Shown here piece by piece: positions 6,356-8,061 of a DNA stretch of 8,061 nt. Both the position numbers and the translations under genes were made by a program. The DNA is from CAYVBJ01 sp964517005. Lineage in GTDB: Bacteria > Bacteroidota > Rhodothermia > Balneolales > Balneolaceae. Positions within the stretch are counted from its first letter, which is position 1, and every line of letters begins with the position of its first letter. The notes beneath the pieces were generated by a model. It searched no databases, was not told the DNA's origin, and saw only the letters and a program-made list of their open reading frames with translations. The DNA lies in the NCBI GenBank assembly GCA_964517005.1, contig CAZFAJ010000110.1:1-8061 (forward strand). Direction: 5' to 3'.

Positions 6356-7906
6356 ATGAGAAAACATTTTTGGAATCGTCCGTGGCCTCTCTCAATTTCA
6401 GCAAGTGTGCTGCTTGGAGTATCGTTTCCGCCTTTTGATCTCGCCATTGCACAAATTCCCGCATTTATTTTTTTACTGAGAGCGGCTGAACTGAGCAATA
6501 CCGGGCGTCAGGCTATCATACATCTCTATCCGTCGTTCATCATCTGGAATATCATTGCCACATACTGGCTCACTTTTGCCACCGTAGCCGGAGGTGTGGC
6601 AGCCATTCTGGCGAACAGCCTGCTGATGGTGATCCCGTTTCTCTTTATCCGGAAACTTCTCTATTCAAATCTGAAGCCGGTCTATTCCTCATTGCTCATT
6701 GCCGGATTATGGGGTGCTTATGAATTTCTGCACCACAACTGGGATCTCTCCTGGACCTGGCTGGCACTTGGCAATGGCTGGGCCAACTTTCCCGATGCGG
6801 TTCAGTATATCTCCGTAACCGGCTACCTGGGTATCTCCTTTTGGGTCGTTTTATCCTCTGCGCTTTTCTATTACAGCATACGCGAATTTTCAAAACCTGT
6901 GTTGATCCGGGCCTTAGTCCTTTTTCTGATCTTCCCCATCTTCTCTCTTTTAAGCATCGCTTACTATGATACCGAAGAGGCCGGTGAGCCCGTTGAAGTA
7001 GCAGTGATCCAGCCCAATCTCGACTCCTATCTTGAACTCGGAGGATATCAGAGTTATTCTAAACTTCTCTCGGCCAATCTGTTATTGAGCGATTCCACAC
7101 GGACAGAAAACACAAGCGTGATTATCTGGCCCGAAAATTCAACGGAAACTGTGCTTACCCTTGAGTCTTCTACTGGCTCCATTATTAAAGATTCTCTCTC
7201 AAACTGGGAAACCACCCTGATCACCGGAAGCGGGTATGTTAAATATTACCCTGAAGAGAGTGCCCCGGATCTGACACGCGGCATCAACTCCAACGGCCCC
7301 TACAATGTCTATAATGCCGCATTCCTCTATCGGGCAGGTCAGCCAAACGAAGTTTACGAAAAAGGAAGACTGGTTCCGATCGTGGAGCGCTTTCCCTTCG
7401 TTAATTTTTTCCATTCCATTGATAAACCGGGGTGGGTGGACTGGCCGAATCTGATGGGTTATGGCAAGGGATCCGATCCCACACTTTTTGAAATTAACGG
7501 TTATAAAACCACTGCACTTATCTGTTACGATTCTGTCTTTCCGGGCTGGGTACGCGAATTTGTCGTGAATGGTGCAGACTTTATCACCATCATAACCAAT
7601 GACGGATGGTGGGGTGATACAAGCGGACATGTTCAGCATTTTGCCTTCGCCCGGTTACGTGCTCTTGAATTCAGGCGATGGATTGTGAGAAGTGCGAACA
7701 ACGGCATTTCCGGCATCATTGCGCCGGATGGAGACGTACACGTGGAAACCAATTACTGGGAGCGAACCGGGTTTACATACAATGTTTATCCGTCAGATCA
7801 GCTCACATTTTACGCGGTGTACGGAGACTGGTTTAACTGGCTGATGGTTGCCGGTGCCGTTGCGGGTATCCTTATTCCTGTAATGAGCAAAAAACCTGAA
7901 GTCTGA
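6356..7906 (+). CDS. lnt: Apolipoprotein N-acyltransferase
   Basis: Inner-membrane enzyme that moves an acyl chain from a phospholipid to the N-terminal cysteine of diacylated lipoproteins, the last step of lipoprotein maturation. The 516 residues match the family length. The N-terminal half is membrane-embedded, with hydrophobic segments near 12-30, 32-45, 58-76, 79-99, 110-125, 151-175 and 182-203. A periplasmic carbon-nitrogen-hydrolase domain spans about 212-475, and a last membrane helix lies near 493-509. The expected catalytic triad is present: Glu260 (IIWPEN), Lys336 (YEKGRLVP) and Cys390 (ALICYD). The NDGWWGDTSGHVQHF and RSANNGISG stretches are also typical. Two residues after the cysteine there is Asp392, where E. 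coli has Glu389. The ATG at 6356 gives a basic N-terminus before the first helix; no Shine-Dalgarno sequence precedes it. A -7 element at 6316-6323 probably drives it. Confidence 0.96.
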   Translation: MRKHFWNRPWPLSISASVLLGVSFPPFDLAIAQIPAFIFLLRAAELSNTGRQAIIHLYPSFIIWNIIATYWLTFATVAGGVAAILANSLLMVIPFLFIRKLLYSNLKPVYSSLLIAGLWGAYEFLHHNWDLSWTWLALGNGWANFPDAVQYISVTGYLGISFWVVLSSALFYYSIREFSKPVLIRALVLFLIFPIFSLLSIAYYDTEEAGEPVEVAVIQPNLDSYLELGGYQSYSKLLSANLLLSDSTRTENTSVIIWPENSTETVLTLESSTGSIIKDSLSNWETTLITGSGYVKYYPEESAPDLTRGINSNGPYNVYNAAFLYRAGQPNEVYEKGRLVPIVERFPFVNFFHSIDKPGWVDWPNLMGYGKGSDPTLFEINGYKTTALICYDSVFPGWVREFVVNGADFITIITNDGWWGDTSGHVQHFAFARLRALEFRRWIVRSANNGISGIIAPDGDVHVETNYWERTGFTYNVYPSDQLTFYAVYGDWFNWLMVAGAVAGILIPVMSKKPEV

Positions 7907-7931
7907 ATCCCGCTCCGCCCCTAACTTCAGG
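7895..7931. repeat. 8-base inverted repeat spanning the end of lnt
   Basis: CCTGAAGT (7895-7902) in the last lnt codons and ACTTCAGG (7924-7931) pair perfectly around a 21-base C-rich loop. On the plus strand no T-run follows, so it is not a classic terminator for lnt. On the minus strand the stem is followed directly by six T (complement of 7889-7894), which looks like an intrinsic terminator for transcripts entering lnt from the right. The long loop makes this weak. Confidence 0.3.
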
Positions 7932-7947
7932 AAATTTCAAAAAAGAG

Positions 7948-7978
7948 TTGATAAGATTCCCCGAAACGTTTTATCTTG
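7948..7978 (+). promoter_or_regulatory. Promoter of the tRNA-Gly gene
   Basis: TTGATA at 7948-7953 and TATCTTG at 7972-7978 give TTG, 21 bases, then TAnnTTG, close to the Bacteroidota pattern of TTTG and TAnnTTTG separated by 19-21 bases. The element ends 10 bases before the mature tRNA 5' end, so transcription would start just upstream of the tRNA. The core TTATCTT is shared with the lnt promoter. Confidence 0.6.
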
Positions 7979-7988
7979 TGATTCTTTA

Positions 7989-8061
7989 GCGGGAATAGCT
8001 CAGTGGTAGAGCACCACCTTGCCAAGGTGGGGGTCGCGAGTTCGAATCTCGTTTCCCGCTC
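7989..8061 (+). tRNA. tRNA-Gly, anticodon GCC
   Basis: Complete cloverleaf by eye. The acceptor stem GCGGGAA pairs with TTCCCGC (8053-8059). The D arm is GCTC/GAGC with an AGTGGTA loop. The anticodon stem CCACC/GGTGG encloses TTGCCAA with anticodon GCC at 8021-8023. A five-base variable loop follows, then the T arm GCGAG/CTCGT with loop TTCGAAT (one G-U pair). The discriminator is T8060. The final C at 8061 may be the first base of an encoded CCA, but the window stops there. It reads GGC and GGU glycine codons. Confidence 0.97.

Noticed and set aside
7470..7482. Palindrome GGGATCCGATCCC inside lnt
   Set aside because: It encodes the ordinary lnt stretch GKGSDP; a short palindrome in coding sequence is expected by chance.
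7199..7639. Minus-strand open frame of 146 codons inside lnt
   Set aside because: It is antisense to the catalytic domain of lnt, where the sense codons are clearly under protein constraint; no start signal or family resemblance was seen.
1..8061. Search by eye for mobile elements, CRISPR repeats, att sites, defence or toxin genes
   Set aside because: No transposase, integrase, regularly spaced repeat or duplicated flank was seen. The tRNA-Gly at the right edge is a possible integration target, but the sequence beyond it is not in the window.

Overview
This window looks like an ordinary chromosomal segment from a member of the Bacteroidota/Balneolota group. The lineage call is an inference from several signs. 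There is a FecR-type anti-sigma tail of the Bacteroidota form. It is followed by an outer-membrane receptor with STN, carboxypeptidase-regulatory-like and plug domains. Most starts lack a Shine-Dalgarno sequence. Two upstream regions carry Bacteroidota-style -7 elements (TAnnTTTG or a close variant). The order resembles Balneolales, but this cannot be proven from the window.

Layout: positions 1-405 hold the 3' end of a fecR-like gene. It overlaps by 23 bases a large TonB-dependent receptor gene that starts at 383 and runs into a run of exactly 100 N at 3136-3235. From the other side of the gap, on the minus strand, comes dnaJ (start 4380), preceded by grpE (5001-4393) and a small VOC/glyoxalase-like gene (5491-5105). 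The receptor and dnaJ therefore converge on the gap, and each lacks only its last few codons. Going right from 5614 on the plus strand are rsmI (TTG start), lnt with its own promoter-like element, and a tRNA-Gly(GCC) gene that reaches the window end.

How the genes work together: the FecR-like protein and the STN-bearing receptor form the regulator and receiver parts of a trans-envelope signalling and uptake system. The ECF sigma factor expected with them would lie upstream of the window. GrpE and DnaJ are the nucleotide-exchange factor and J-protein co-chaperones of DnaK, which is not in the window. RsmI modifies C1402 of 16S rRNA and Lnt performs the last step of lipoprotein acylation. These two are housekeeping genes with no obvious functional link.

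I found no insertion sequence, phage, CRISPR array, toxin or defence module, and no convincing new system. The observations worth a second look are small: a 9-N9-9 inverted repeat with CIRCE-like geometry but a different sequence upstream of grpE; overlapping inverted repeats around the lnt promoter; a matching pair of inverted coding segments flanking the assembly gap; and a non-canonical motif in RsmI. No gene-free stretch exceeds 300 bases. The longest known-sequence spacers are 5492-5613 and 5002-5104.
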